Made by a program: the position numbers and the translations under genes. Positions 31,802-42,360 of a DNA stretch of 64,000 bases are shown piece by piece. Below the pieces are notes generated by a model. It made no database searches, was not told the origin of the DNA, and was given only the letters and a program-made list of their open reading frames with translations. Source of the DNA: Maricaulis sp. (GTDB taxonomy: Bacteria > Pseudomonadota > Alphaproteobacteria > Caulobacterales > Maricaulaceae); contig NZ_JASBRQ010000053.1 in assembly GCF_030149425.1 (NCBI RefSeq), positions 1-64,000 on the forward strand, written 5' to 3'. Positions within the stretch are counted from its first letter, which is position 1; each line of letters starts with the position of its first letter.

Positions 31802-33199
31802 TCAGGACGTCGCCGTGCTGTGAAGTTCCCGCACAGCCTTCACCGCCGTCATCACATCCTCACGCGTGCACTCGAACGGTCCGATCTGGAAGCGGATGAC
31901 GAAACGACCCTTGTGCCGTGTCTGCGTGAGATAGGTGCGGCCATCATCATTGATGCGCTGCAATAGTGCTTCTGTCGCCGCATCGTCTTGAGCGGCGAAG
32001 GAGAAGAGCGAGAGACGCGGTTCAGTGACGATCGCTAGTCCGTCAATGGTGCTGATCTCGTACGCTGCGTCCTTGGCCCAGGCGACATGATTGCGGATCC
32101 TGTCGCGCAGACCCTCGAGGCCATAGCCGCGCATCAGGAACCAGAGTTTCAGCGCCCGGAAGCGGCGCCCCAGCGGAATGGTCCACTCGGAATAATTGAC
32201 GATATCACTCTGTCCCAGCGTTTCGAGATAATCCGGGCGCAGGCCGAGCGTCTTCACCTGGGCCTCCGGATTGGCGAGGAACTGCACTGAGCACTCGAAC
32301 TGGGCGCCGAGCCATTTGTGCGGGTTGAAGACGATGCTGTCGGCGCCCTCGGCTCCGGCCCAGTAATGCCGGAACTCCTCGCAGATCATGGCCGAGCCCG
32401 CCCATGCGGCATCGACATGGGTATAAAGCCCTTCCTCGCGGGCGATGGCGATCAGCTCGGCCACCGGGTCCATAGCGCCCACCGAGGTGCCGCCGGTGAC
32501 GATGACCAGGCCGGCGGGCTTGTATCCGGCGGCCCGGTCCTCAGCGATCGCGGCGCGCAGTGCGGCCTGATCCATGCCGTCGAGCGGGCCAGTCGAGGCC
32601 ACTTTGACCAGATTGTCCTGACCGATACCGGCGATCCAGGCGGCCTTGTCGATCGAGGAATGGCCCTCGGCGGAGGAATAGATGCGCAGGCGCGGCTGGC
32701 CCGAGAGCCCCTCACGATTGCCGGCCCAGTCGAGCGCACGCTCACGCATGGTCAGCAGCGCTGCCAGGGTGGCCGTGGAGGCGGTGTCATGGATAGTGCC
32801 GCGTATGCCCTGGGGCAGGCCCATGGCCTGGCGCAGCCAGTCGACCATGCGGGTCTCCATCTCGGTGGCCGCCGGAGAGGTCTGCCACAACATGCACTGC
32901 GCCGCGATGGTATTGGCGAGCTGTTCGGCCAGCATGGAAACCGGGGCGGCATTGGCCGGGAAATAGGCAAAGAAGCGGGGATGCTGCCAATGCGTCATGG
33001 CGTCGGGGACGAGGCGTTCGAAATCGGCGAAGATGGTCTCGAAGTCCTCGGCATTTTCTGGCGCTGATGCGGGCAGGGCGGCGAGCACATCTCCCGGCTC
33101 GCCCTGGGCCCGTACGGGCCGTCGTCGCAGGCCGGCCAGATAGGCTTTGGACCAGCTGGCGATCCGCTTTGACCAGGCTTCGAATTGATCCAGTTTCAT
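31802..33199 (-). CDS. PLP-dependent group II decarboxylase (aromatic amino acid decarboxylase family)
   Basis: 465-aa fold-type I PLP enzyme. The cofactor-binding Lys is in SIVFNPHKWLGAQFE (K295), with the preceding HVDAAWAGSA motif containing the PLP-binding Asp. The N-terminal part (HWQHPRFFAYFPANAAPVSMLAEQLA, about residues 71-96) is typical of the DOPA/tryptophan decarboxylase subgroup. Substrate cannot be assigned from sequence alone. Monocistronic, convergent with pyrG and divergent from the DUF2807 gene. AT-poor and codon-typical, with no sign of recent transfer. Confidence 0.87.
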   Translation of the reverse strand: MKLDQFEAWSKRIASWSKAYLAGLRRRPVRAQGEPGDVLAALPASAPENAEDFETIFADFERLVPDAMTHWQHPRFFAYFPANAAPVSMLAEQLANTIAAQCMLWQTSPAATEMETRMVDWLRQAMGLPQGIRGTIHDTASTATLAALLTMRERALDWAGNREGLSGQPRLRIYSSAEGHSSIDKAAWIAGIGQDNLVKVASTGPLDGMDQAALRAAIAEDRAAGYKPAGLVIVTGGTSVGAMDPVAELIAIAREEGLYTHVDAAWAGSAMICEEFRHYWAGAEGADSIVFNPHKWLGAQFECSVQFLANPEAQVKTLGLRPDYLETLGQSDIVNYSEWTIPLGRRFRALKLWFLMRGYGLEGLRDRIRNHVAWAKDAAYEISTIDGLAIVTEPRLSLFSFAAQDDAATEALLQRINDDGRTYLTQTRHKGRFVIRFQIGPFECTREDVMTAVKAVRELHSTATS

Positions 33200-33313
33200 G
33201 TCTGCCTCCCCCTTGCGTGAACTTTTTTATCGCTGCCGTGCATCCAAACCCATCCCCGCATGCATCTCACTCAAAAGCCCGCAGTGTGTCTGTGGGGCAA
33301 GAGGAGATCACAA

Positions 33314-33964
33314 ATGCGCAAACTTGCTTCACTGGCTGCGGTGGCGGCTCTTTCGGCAGGCCTCTCTGTGCCGGCCCTGGCGCAGGACAGCCAGGATGTG
33401 AATGTCGAAGTCTTCGACCGTATCGATGCGGCCGGCAGCTTCCGGGTGATTCTGCTGCAGGGTGATTCGCATTCCGTGCGCCTGGACGGCGATGGCGATG
33501 ATTTCGCCGAGATCGAAGTGTCGGTGCGCCGTGGCGAGCTTGAGCTCGATCAGGACACACGCTGGTTCGGCAATAATCCGCGCCTTGATGTCACCGTCTA
33601 TGTCACGGCTCCGGACTTTACCCACATGGATTTCGGCCGCGGTGTCGGCGCTGAAGTGCGCGATTTTGATACCGCAGAGCTTGATCTGGAGATATCTACC
33701 GGTGCCGTGGCGCGTCTGACCGGGACGTGTGACGAGCTCGATCTGTCCATGTCGACAGGCGGTGTCCTCTATGCTGACAGCTTTGTCTGCGCGAGGGTTT
33801 ATGCCCGCGCTTCGACCGGCGCGACCGGCGATGTGCATGCAACCGCGCATGCCGATGTGCGCGCGTCCATGGGGGCCAGCTATGATGTTTATGGCAATCC
33901 GGACTACCGCGAACTGCGCTCGACGATGGGGGCCAGCGTGCGTCTGGTCCGCCCGCGCAGCTGA
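33314..33964 (+). CDS. Exported DUF2807 (GIN-domain) beta-helix protein
   Basis: 216 aa with a signal peptide (MRKLASLAAVAALSAG...PALAQ). The mature part begins VEVFDRIDAAGSFRVILLQGD, typical of the DUF2807 putative autotransporter-head fold, and continues as short beta repeats with STGAV, STGG, STGATG and MGASYDV turns, predicting a right-handed beta solenoid. The ATG at 33314 has GAGGAGA before it. Probably periplasmic or surface-exposed. Function of the family is unknown; compare the exported bactofilin-like proteins at 47054, 49717 and 50538. Confidence 0.8.
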   Translation: MRKLASLAAVAALSAGLSVPALAQDSQDVNVEVFDRIDAAGSFRVILLQGDSHSVRLDGDGDDFAEIEVSVRRGELELDQDTRWFGNNPRLDVTVYVTAPDFTHMDFGRGVGAEVRDFDTAELDLEISTGAVARLTGTCDELDLSMSTGGVLYADSFVCARVYARASTGATGDVHATAHADVRASMGASYDVYGNPDYRELRSTMGASVRLVRPRS

Positions 33965-34093
33965 TATTGCCTGACCCGATCTGTGCCGGACGGCATTGAG
34001 GTGGTTGCGCGCTCGCGGCGAAGCGGGTATACGGCGCGGCTCGAACAGATGGCGTGTGCCATCCCAACAGTTTTCTACCCGGTGGAGAGGCTC

Positions 34094-34276
34094 ATGGCCG
34101 TCCCTAAGAGTAAAGTCACGAAATCCAAGCGCGGTTTCCGTCGTAGCCATGATGCCATCAGCAGCACGGCCTATGTCGAGGACAAGGACAGCGGCGAGCT
34201 GCGTCGCCCGCACCACGTCGATCTCAAGTCCGGCATGTACCGCGGCAAGCAGATCCTCGAGCCGAAAGACGACTAA
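34094..34276 (+). CDS. rpmF: 50S ribosomal protein L32
   Basis: 60-aa protein [20 protein letters not shown]..., a clear L32 N-terminus with the basic [12 protein letters not shown] stretch and a C-terminal [18 protein letters not shown] typical of alphaproteobacteria. The zinc-binding Cys residues of some L32 forms are absent, as usual in this lineage. GGAGAGGCTC precedes the ATG. A longer in-frame start at 33983 is not supported by homology. A terminator follows. Confidence 0.95.
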   Translation: MAVPKSKVTKSKRGFRRSHDAISSTAYVEDKDSGELRRPHHVDLKSGMYRGKQILEPKDD

Positions 34277-34304
34277 ACCGTCTTGAGCTTGTTCAAGCGA
34301 TTTG

Positions 34305-34333
34305 ACGCGGTGGGCCTGGCCCGCCGCGTTTTG
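34305..34333 (+). terminator. Rho-independent terminator after rpmF
   Basis: ACGCGGTGGG, loop CCTGG, CCCGCCGCGT (one G-T pair) followed by TTTTGC, about 30 nt after the rpmF stop. Confidence 0.85.
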
Positions 34334-34353
34334 CTTTGTCCGGAGCTCAAGGT

Positions 34354-34800
34354 TCAGCGCCGCGCAGTTGCGACCGGCTGGAAGTCCTCGATATAGGCGA
34401 CATCCGATGAGGCGGTTCGGGGGACCAGGAAGCTTCTGGCTTCCGATACGCTGCGCACAGCTTTGACCGCATTGCCCAGTCGCATGTTAAGCCGCAACAT
34501 CTGCTGCAGCGCATAGTGATGTTCGCCCTGGTGCACGATGGCGCTGGTATAGGGCGGTGCGCCGACCAGAATGCGTTCAGCCCGGGCGAGGATGCGATCA
34601 ACAGCGTCATCCGGATAGCGCGCCTGGCGCAAATCGAGCACGAACTTGGTCTTGCCTTTCAGGAACAGCCAGTCGGTCAGCTTAGCGAATTGCACCGTGG
34701 CATCGACACCGCTTTGATCCCCGCTCAGGGCGATATAGACGGCCTTGCCGCCAAATACTTCCCGCACCGTTGCAACGCGGAATTCTTCCCACTTCGACAC
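34354..34800 (-). CDS. Conserved hypothetical protein, possibly STAS-like
   Basis: 148 aa with a GTG start, no signal peptide and no membrane segment, so probably cytoplasmic. Alternating beta/alpha pattern (KAVYIALSGDQ, TKFVLDLRQARYPDDAVDRILARAERI, YTSAIVHQG, LGNAVKAVRSVSEARSFL) recalls STAS or SpoIIAA-like small alpha/beta proteins, but I recognise no diagnostic motif. The gene stands alone between rpmF and eno, convergent with rpmF. Function unknown. Confidence 0.6.
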   Translation of the reverse strand: MSKWEEFRVATVREVFGGKAVYIALSGDQSGVDATVQFAKLTDWLFLKGKTKFVLDLRQARYPDDAVDRILARAERILVGAPPYTSAIVHQGEHHYALQQMLRLNMRLGNAVKAVRSVSEARSFLVPRTASSDVAYIEDFQPVATARR

Positions 34801-34922
34801 GCATTCACCCTTGGCCGATTGACGCCGTGAGATTGGGGCATTGCAGTTAAATCCGCGTTATCCCGGGGCTTTGGGAAACAGTCCTTAGAAAATCCGGGTT
34901 TTTACAGCTGGGTTAGCGGTAA

Positions 34923-36281
<1,359 letters not shown>

Positions 36282-36374
36282 TCCCGGGCGGCGCTGCAGT
36301 AACGCTTCCTTCACGCTGATCGCGTTACCTAAGTCCATCGACACGGCCAAAAGGCCGGCAATCAGGATGGACCG

Positions 36375-36680
36375 GTGGACGCGATCAAGCGCCTCATTCC
36401 CAGTTTCTTTCTCGCACTCGCGATTGCCTATTTCGGCTATCACGCGCTGACCGGTGAGCAGGGTGTGTTGAACTGGCTCGTGGTCGAGGCGGAGATCCGC
36501 GAGGCCGAAACCGAGCTGGCGGTCGCCACGGCCCAGCGTGAAGGGCTGGAAGAAACCGCAGCGCGCCTGCGGTCCGACAGCCTGGATCTCGACTATCTCG
36601 AAGAGCGCGCCCGCGACGTCCTCAATGTCGCGCATCCGCGTGAATTTATTGTCGAGATCGAGCCTGACGAACAGCGCTGA
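36375..36680 (+). CDS. ftsB: FtsB/DivIC-type septum formation initiator protein
   Basis: 101-aa bitopic protein: short cytoplasmic N-terminus, one membrane helix (about residues 8-22, FFLALAIAYFGYHAL), then a periplasmic coiled coil (REAETELAVATAQREGLEETAARL) and a conserved end (DLDYLEERARDVLNVAHPREFIVE). This matches the cell-division protein FtsB of the FtsQLB complex. Start is GTG. Its position between eno and pdhA is characteristic of alphaproteobacteria. Confidence 0.85.
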   Translation: MDAIKRLIPSFFLALAIAYFGYHALTGEQGVLNWLVVEAEIREAETELAVATAQREGLEETAARLRSDSLDLDYLEERARDVLNVAHPREFIVEIEPDEQR

Positions 36681-36836
36681 CCGCCTCGTATAAATTTCGC
36701 ACGCGGAATTAAATCTCCAGGTCGTTTCAAGTGTAACCACATTTTATTTCGCCGGGTGCTTGCAGCGCCGGGCGCAATTCTGTTATGGCCGATACGAAAC
36801 ATCCGGGAGCGCGGAAACAATTTCGCGAGCAAAAGA

Positions 36837-37829
36837 ATGGCCACGAAGCGTAGCAGCTCGAAATCGACCTCTAAAGAACAGATGCTTGCCTATTATCGCG
36901 AGATGCTGCTGATGCGGCGTTTCGAGGAAAAAGCAGGTCAGCTTTATGGCATGGGCCTGATCGCTGGCTTCTGTCACCTCTATATCGGCCAGGAAGCGGT
37001 GGTGACCGGGATCCAGGCCGCGCTGGAAGAGGGCGACCAGGTTATTACCGGGTATCGCGATCACGCGCACATGCTCGCCTGCGGCATGGATCCCAATGGG
37101 GTCATGGCCGAGCTGACCGGACGCGAGGGCGGCTATTCGCGCGGCAAGGGCGGCTCGATGCACATGTTCTCCCGCGAGAAGAACTTCTATGGCGGTCACG
37201 GTATTGTCGGGGCCCAGGTCTCGATCGGCACCGGTCTGGGCTTTGCCAACTGGTACAAGGACAATGGCAAGATCTCTGTCGCTTACTTCGGCGATGGCGC
37301 AGCCAATCAGGGCCAGGTCTATGAGAGCTTCAACATGGCCAAGCTCTGGGACCTGCCGGTCATCTTCGTGATCGAGAATAACCAGTACGCCATGGGCACG
37401 GCGGTCAAGCGCGCCTCCTCGGAAACCCATCTCTACAAGCGCGGCATTTCCTTCGCCATCCCGGGCGAGGAAGTGGACGGCATGGACGTGGAAGCGGTCC
37501 GCAAGGCCGCCGAAAAGGCCGCCAAGCACGCCCGCTCCGGCAAGGGTCCGTACATTCTGGAAATGAAGACCTACCGCTATCGCGGCCACTCCATGTCCGA
37601 CCCGGCCAAATACCGCACCCGCGACGAGGTCGATGAAATGCGCACGCATCACGATCCGATCGACATGGTCAAAGCCAAGATTATCGACAAGGGCTGGTCG
37701 ACCGAAGAGGACCTCAAGGCGATCGACAAAGAGGTCAAGGCGATCGTCAACGCCTCCGCCGAATTTGCCAAGGAGAGCCCGGAGCCCGATCCGAGCGAGC
37801 TCTACACCGACGTGCTGGTGGAGGCGTAA
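36837..37829 (+). CDS. pdhA: Pyruvate dehydrogenase E1 component, alpha subunit
   Basis: Thiamine-diphosphate subunit of E1, which decarboxylates pyruvate. The ThDP motif GDGAANQGQVYESFNMAKLW...VIENN is at about residues 160-190, and the phosphorylation-loop-like YRYRGHSMSDPAKYRTRDE is present. Length 330 aa from the ATG at 36837; a 27-residue upstream extension is not conserved. It opens the pyruvate dehydrogenase gene group, but the partner pdhB lies two genes downstream. Confidence 0.96.
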   Translation: MATKRSSSKSTSKEQMLAYYREMLLMRRFEEKAGQLYGMGLIAGFCHLYIGQEAVVTGIQAALEEGDQVITGYRDHAHMLACGMDPNGVMAELTGREGGYSRGKGGSMHMFSREKNFYGGHGIVGAQVSIGTGLGFANWYKDNGKISVAYFGDGAANQGQVYESFNMAKLWDLPVIFVIENNQYAMGTAVKRASSETHLYKRGISFAIPGEEVDGMDVEAVRKAAEKAAKHARSGKGPYILEMKTYRYRGHSMSDPAKYRTRDEVDEMRTHHDPIDMVKAKIIDKGWSTEEDLKAIDKEVKAIVNASAEFAKESPEPDPSELYTDVLVEA

Positions 37830-37832
37830 GCC

Positions 37833-38246
37833 ATGAGCGCTCTCACCAAGGAATTCCTCGCTGACTGGCACAAGGCCGTCAAACACCGCGATCGCGAACT
37901 GCTCTCCTCGATCATTGCCGAGGGCTGTGAGCTGCGCTCGCCGGTGGTCTGGAAGCCGACGGCGGACAAGGACTATCTCTTACACATCCTGATGGGTGTG
38001 ATCACCGTCGTGGAAGGTTTTGAATACCGCGATGAGTGGATCAAGGAGAATGAGATCATTCTCGAATTTACCGGCACAGTGGACGGCAAGGGCCTGACCG
38101 CGATCGACCGCATCACGCTGGACGAAAACGGCAAGATGGTCTGCATCGAGGTGATGATGCGCCCGCTCAACACGCTGATCGAGTTCGCCACCCGCATGCG
38201 CGAACACGCGCTGGCTTACAAGCCGGACAATGCCGCCAATGCCTAA
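37833..38246 (+). CDS. NTF2/SnoaL-like small protein
   Basis: 137 aa, 3 nt after pdhA. The pattern FLADWHKAVKHRDRELLSSIIAEGCELRSPVVWKPTADKDYLLHIL, then a beta-rich C-terminal half (FEYRDEWIKENEIILEFTGTVDGK...GLTAIDRITLDENGKMVCIEVMMRP), matches the cone-shaped NTF2-like fold used by many small enzymes and binding proteins. No catalytic residues can be assigned. It overlaps the next gene, so it is presumably made with the pyruvate dehydrogenase subunits. Function unknown. Confidence 0.75.
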   Translation: MSALTKEFLADWHKAVKHRDRELLSSIIAEGCELRSPVVWKPTADKDYLLHILMGVITVVEGFEYRDEWIKENEIILEFTGTVDGKGLTAIDRITLDENGKMVCIEVMMRPLNTLIEFATRMREHALAYKPDNAANA

Positions 38247-38721
38247 ACACCTGGCGCAATATAATGTCGCCAAGATGCGCGGTGCGGGGGATGATCCGGT
38301 GATGGATGATTTCAGCGCGGCCGTGCCTGGGATTCACAAGCTGGCGCAGCGCTCGCCGGGCTTTGTTCGCCTCATCGATGATGGCGGCTACAAGCCCTGG
38401 GGCGATGAGCAGGTTCTGCCCAATCTGACCGTCTGGGAAAGCCTCGAGGCGCTCAAGACCTTTACCTACCGCACCGCGCATGGGGAGATTTTCTCCAAAC
38501 GCGACAAATGGTTCGTGCCGCTCGGCCGCCCGCACAACGTGCTCTGGTGGTTCGAGGATGACGGGACGGGCCCGGATTTCGAGGACGCCACGCGGCGCCT
38601 TGACCATCTCAACGAACACGGACCGACGGCGCAGGCTTTCTCCTTCGGCGTCCCCTTTGATGCAGACGGCCAGCCGCTGGCCAAGCTTACTTCCAACAGG
38701 ACCCAAGCTCATGTCGATTGA
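38230..38721 (+). CDS. DUF3291 family protein
   Basis: 163 aa. [47 protein letters not shown] and [33 protein letters not shown] follow the DUF3291 pattern, a dimeric alpha+beta barrel related to antibiotic-biosynthesis monooxygenases. Conserved Trp/His residues (W..E.L..F.YRTAHGE) may form the pocket. Two ATG codons (38230, 38239) are possible starts, both overlapping the preceding gene; the 3' end overlaps pdhB by 11 nt. Role next to pdhB unknown. Confidence 0.78.
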   Translation: MPPMPKHLAQYNVAKMRGAGDDPVMDDFSAAVPGIHKLAQRSPGFVRLIDDGGYKPWGDEQVLPNLTVWESLEALKTFTYRTAHGEIFSKRDKWFVPLGRPHNVLWWFEDDGTGPDFEDATRRLDHLNEHGPTAQAFSFGVPFDADGQPLAKLTSNRTQAHVD

Positions 38722-40117
38722 AATCCTGATGCCCGCGCTCTCTCCGACCATGGAAGAGGGCACGCTTGCCAAGTGGAATATCAAGGAAGGTGACAGCGTC
38801 GAGAGCGGCGATGTCATCGCCGAGATCGAGACCGACAAGGCGACGATGGAAGTCGAAGCCGTGGAAGAGGGCGTCGTCGCCAAGCTTCTCGTCGCCGAGG
38901 GCACGGAAGGCGTGAAGGTCAATGCCGTCATCGCCATCCTGGCCGAAGACGGTGAGGATGTGTCCGCCGCGGCTACCGCGCCGGCACCGGCCGCTGAAGC
39001 ACCGGCTGCAAAGGCTCCGGCTGAGCCTGAGCCGGCCCCGGCTGCGGCCACCCCGGCGATCGATGAACGCCCGGCCATGATGGCCGCCAACGTCGCCTCG
39101 CTGTCTGATCCGGATGTGCCGGCGGGTACGAATATGGTCGAGACCACGGTGCGCGATGCGCTGCGTGATGCCATGGCGGAAGAAATGCGCCGTGACGACA
39201 CCGTCTTCGTCTTGGGCGAGGAAGTGGCTGAGTACCAGGGCGCCTACAAGGTCACCCGCGAGCTGCTGCAGGAATTCGGTCCCAAGCGCGTCGTCGACAC
39301 GCCGATCACCGAGCACGGTTTTGCCGGCCTGGGTGTCGGTGCGGCCTTCAACGGTCTCAAGCCGATCGTCGAATTCATGACCTTCAACTTCGCCATGCAG
39401 GCGATCGACCACATCATTAACTCTGCCGCCAAGACGCTCTACATGTCCGGCGGCCAGATGGGCTGCCCGATCGTCTTCCGCGGTCCCAACTCGGCCGCCA
39501 GCCGTGTGGGCGCCCAGCACTCCCAGGACTTCTCGGCCTGGTATGCCAATGTCCCGGGCCTGAAAGTCATCGCCCCGTGGGATGCCGCCGATGCCAAGGG
39601 CCTGTTGAAGGCCGCGATCCGCGATCCCAACCCGGTCGTCTTCCTCGAGCACGAGCTGGTCTATGGCGAGAGCTTCGATGTGCCGGAGATGGATGATTAC
39701 GTCCTGCCGATCGGCAAGGCCAAGATCCGCCGCGAGGGCACGGACGTCACCATCACCGCGCATTCGCGCATGGTCGGTTTCGCCCTGGAGGCTGCTGAAA
39801 TTCTCGCCGGTGAAGGCATTTCCGCCGAGGTCATCGACCTGCGTACCCTGCGCCCGCTCGATACCGATACCATCGTGCAGTCGGTGATGAAGACCAATCG
39901 TCTCGTCACCGCCGAGGAGGGCTGGGGCCGTATGGGTGTCGGCGCGGAAATCGCTGCCGTGGTCACAGCGGAAGCCTTCGACTATCTCGACGCCCCGCCG
40001 GCCCGCGTGCACCAGGAAGACGTGCCGTTGCCCTATGCCGGCAATCTGGAAAAACTCTCGCTCCCGGGCACGGACGATATTGTGGCAGCGGCGAAGGCCG
40101 TTTGTTACGCGGAGTAG
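38711..40117 (+). CDS. pdhB: Pyruvate dehydrogenase E1 component, beta subunit, with lipoyl domain
   Basis: 468 aa. Residues 1-~80 are a biotinyl/lipoyl domain with the lipoylation site [14 protein letters not shown] (Lys in the DKA turn); an Ala/Pro-rich linker (about 85-125) follows, then the transketolase-like E1-beta domain ([75 protein letters not shown]-terminal [37 protein letters not shown]). A lipoyl domain fused to PdhB is a known alphaproteobacterial feature. Its lipoyl coding DNA is very similar to that of pdhC. Start ATG overlaps the DUF3291 gene. Confidence 0.96.
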   Translation: MSIEILMPALSPTMEEGTLAKWNIKEGDSVESGDVIAEIETDKATMEVEAVEEGVVAKLLVAEGTEGVKVNAVIAILAEDGEDVSAAATAPAPAAEAPAAKAPAEPEPAPAAATPAIDERPAMMAANVASLSDPDVPAGTNMVETTVRDALRDAMAEEMRRDDTVFVLGEEVAEYQGAYKVTRELLQEFGPKRVVDTPITEHGFAGLGVGAAFNGLKPIVEFMTFNFAMQAIDHIINSAAKTLYMSGGQMGCPIVFRGPNSAASRVGAQHSQDFSAWYANVPGLKVIAPWDAADAKGLLKAAIRDPNPVVFLEHELVYGESFDVPEMDDYVLPIGKAKIRREGTDVTITAHSRMVGFALEAAEILAGEGISAEVIDLRTLRPLDTDTIVQSVMKTNRLVTAEEGWGRMGVGAEIAAVVTAEAFDYLDAPPARVHQEDVPLPYAGNLEKLSLPGTDDIVAAAKAVCYAE

Positions 40118-40120
40118 GCT

Positions 40121-40528
40121 GTGTTCGATTTTTCGAAATCAGAATTCAGGGAGTGGAAGCCAGCGATTCCGCCCGGGCCGTACGACTTCATCTCCTGTCA
40201 CGCGGAACTCGGGGAGCTTTCGCTGAAACTGATGTCGCGCGCAAATGATCGCCAAGACTCTTTTGCCTGTGAGTTCGTCTCCACGCCGCTCTGGCACTGC
40301 ATAGTCGAGGATGAGAGGCACCAAGACCAGCTCTTGCGTTTGACGTCGGTCAACATGTTTGAAGTGCTCAATTCCCCTGTCATCTCCGGTTTTGTCGAGA
40401 ATGAGATTGTTTTTGACAAGCCGGACGCGAAGGCTCGGCATTGGGTTATTCTGACCATACAGGAATGCATTCACATTCTCGCGCTGGATGAACCAAAGGT
40501 GCGAACGATTTTCGGCGAGGATACATGA
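40121..40528 (+). CDS. Hypothetical protein of unknown function
   Basis: 135 aa, GTG start with GGAG ahead of it, 3 nt after pdhB. Contains no signal peptide or membrane helix. Residues such as FISCHAELGELSLKLMSRAND and FVSTPLWHCIVEDERHQDQLL have no motif I recognise. Base composition looks lower in GC than the flanking pdh genes (for example TTTTTCGAAATCAG at the 5' end), which may mean later acquisition. Coupled to the GFA gene by an ATGA overlap. Confidence 0.6.
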   Translation: MFDFSKSEFREWKPAIPPGPYDFISCHAELGELSLKLMSRANDRQDSFACEFVSTPLWHCIVEDERHQDQLLRLTSVNMFEVLNSPVISGFVENEIVFDKPDAKARHWVILTIQECIHILALDEPKVRTIFGEDT

Positions 40529-40932
40529 CCAACACCCCGCAAAAATCCTGGCGCCATGGCGAGTGCCACTGTGGCGAGGTCGCGTTCAAGGTGAACCTGC
40601 CCGACGCCGTGGTTGCCCTGTCGTGCAATTGCTCGATCTGCGCCAAGACCGGCTTTATCCATCTCATCGTGCAAAAGCCCGACTTCGCCATTGAGCGCGG
40701 GGCGGAAAGCCTGACGACCTACACATTCGGCAGCCATACGGCCAAACACACCTTCTGTTCCAAATGCGGGGTGAAGGCCTTCTACGTGCCGCGCTCGCAT
40801 CCCGACAGCTGGTCGGTCAATCTGCGCTGCCTCGATGCCGACGCTGATCTCCAGCTGCGCTTTGAAGAGTTCGACGGCGCCAACTGGGAAGACAATATCG
40901 CCCAGATTGAAGGCGAGGCGGGGCGGGCGTGA
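40525..40932 (+). CDS. GFA family zinc protein (glutathione-dependent formaldehyde-activating enzyme/CENP-V-like)
   Basis: 135 aa of the GFA fold. Zinc ligands are visible as GECHCGEVAF, LSCNCSICAKTGF and HTFCSKCGVKAFYVPRSHPD, the usual Cys pattern of this family. GFA proteins bind glutathione-formaldehyde adducts or other thiols, but most members are uncharacterised, so the substrate is open. Coupled to the upstream unknown gene (ATGA). It is the last gene before a 324-nt stretch with dispersed repeat fragments. Confidence 0.85.
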   Translation: MTNTPQKSWRHGECHCGEVAFKVNLPDAVVALSCNCSICAKTGFIHLIVQKPDFAIERGAESLTTYTFGSHTAKHTFCSKCGVKAFYVPRSHPDSWSVNLRCLDADADLQLRFEEFDGANWEDNIAQIEGEAGRA

Positions 40933-41256
40933 TGCACGGCCTGGCCAGCATACGCACTTCCTCGCCCTTGATGGGCGAGGTCCCGCCAAGCGGGGGAGTG
41001 GGTGCGCGCCGAAGGCGTACCAGGACTCCTGCCGCACCCCATCCGAGCCCGCGCTTCGCGCAGTCCCGCCTGTCCGGTCTAGGCAAAGGCAGGGCTCGCC
41101 GGGAGGCTGCTGCATGATGTCTGAACTGCAATCTCGCTGTCACGCTCAGGCCGGGTTCGCCCCGGCAGATTTCCGCGGTCAAACACCGCGGGGGTGGGCG
41201 TTTGCGCGGTTGCAGTCCGGGCAGACCCGTGTTCCCGCTTTGCATCGGGGACAGAT
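40933..41256. other. Gene-free 324-nt stretch with hairpin repeats
   Basis: No gene supported. CCTCGCCCTTGATGGGCGAGG (imperfect hairpin, near 40961-40981) is followed by AAGCGGGGGAG, also found at the lexA 3' end (19538-19547 region), then GGTGCGCGCCGAAGGCGTACC. The look is of a degraded dispersed palindromic repeat. It separates the first half of the pdh group from the serine hydrolase and pdhC, so a promoter for the latter may lie at its distal end. Confidence 0.55.
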
Positions 41257-42333
41257 ATGAAAATCAGCCAATTCCTGCTGGCCGGCGTGAGTGCGCTGGG
41301 CCTGAGTTCCATTGCCTTCGCCCAAGAGACCGCTATGGCCGAGTGCGACGGCAGCTATCCGCTCGCCACCGCGAGCAATCCGGCATCGCTGGGCTGGACG
41401 GCAGAGGAACTCGCCGGTCTCGAAGCGCTCGCCAATGAGCTGCAATCCACCGCCATGATGGTGGTGCAGGGCGGCGAGGTCGTTTTCAGCCATGGCGAGA
41501 CCGAGCGGCTGATCATGGTCCACTCGCTGCGCAAATCTCTAATGAGTGCGCTGATCGGTTTTGCCGTCGATCAGGGCGCGCTCGATCTTGATGCCACGCT
41601 GGCCGATCTGGGTATTGATGATCTGCCTGGCCTGACCGAGCAGGAGCGCGCCGCCACGGTGCGCGATGTCATCATGTCCCGCTCCGGGGTTTATATCCCC
41701 TCGGCAGCCGAGACCCCGCAAATGCGCGAAAGCCGCCCGGAGCGCGGCCAATACGCGCCGGGTGAGCACTGGTATTACAATAACTGGGACTTCAACGTCG
41801 CCGGTCATATTTTCGAGCGCGTCACCAACCGCAATTACAATACCGTGTTCGACGATCTCTTTGCGCAGACGCTGTGCATGCCCGATTTCGACGTGTCCGA
41901 GACCTATCGCCAGCACGCGCCCGGTACGATGTTTACCGCCTATCACATGCGGACCTCGGCCCGGGACATGGCCCTGTTTGGCCAGCTCTTCCTGCAGAAC
42001 GGTCAATGGAATGGCCAAGCCATCCTGTCGGAAGACTGGGTCAGCGAAAGCACGCAAACCACCTCGCAAACCGGTTGGCCGGGCCCGTGGATGGGCGGCT
42101 ATGGCTATATGTGGTGGCGCCCGGCCGATGATGCCGTGGCCGAGGAAAACGGCCTTCCGGCCGATATGTATACCGGCGCCGGTTATGGCGGCCAGTATGT
42201 CACCGTGGTTCCGTCACTGGACCTGGTGATTGTGAACCGTATGAATACTGACATCCCCGACGGCCCGCGCATGGGCGGCCGGGATTACACACGCGTCCTC
42301 CAGACGATCACGGCCGCTGCCGCGATCGAATAG
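41257..42333 (+). CDS. Exported serine hydrolase, beta-lactamase/transpeptidase family (class C like)
   Basis: 358 aa. Signal peptide MKISQFLLAGVSALGLSSIAFAQ. The catalytic SxxK is S90-L-R-K93 in VHSLRKSLMSALIG, and the YxN motif is YYNNWDFNVAG. FTAYHMRTSARDMALFGQLFLQNG and GYGGQYVTVVP resemble the third motif of penicillin-binding esterases/EstB-type hydrolases. A carboxylesterase, D-aminopeptidase or lactamase role cannot be decided. It is inserted between the pdhB side and pdhC; the ATG at 41257 is chosen for the signal peptide. Confidence 0.87.
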   Translation: MKISQFLLAGVSALGLSSIAFAQETAMAECDGSYPLATASNPASLGWTAEELAGLEALANELQSTAMMVVQGGEVVFSHGETERLIMVHSLRKSLMSALIGFAVDQGALDLDATLADLGIDDLPGLTEQERAATVRDVIMSRSGVYIPSAAETPQMRESRPERGQYAPGEHWYYNNWDFNVAGHIFERVTNRNYNTVFDDLFAQTLCMPDFDVSETYRQHAPGTMFTAYHMRTSARDMALFGQLFLQNGQWNGQAILSEDWVSESTQTTSQTGWPGPWMGGYGYMWWRPADDAVAEENGLPADMYTGAGYGGQYVTVVPSLDLVIVNRMNTDIPDGPRMGGRDYTRVLQTITAAAAIE

Positions 42334-42360
42334 CTGAGAGGGCTCTTTTAGGAGCTGATT

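Noticed and set aside
33983-34093. Extended rpmF start
   Set aside because: L32 begins MAVPK...; the extension has no homology and the ATG at 34094 has its own ribosome site.
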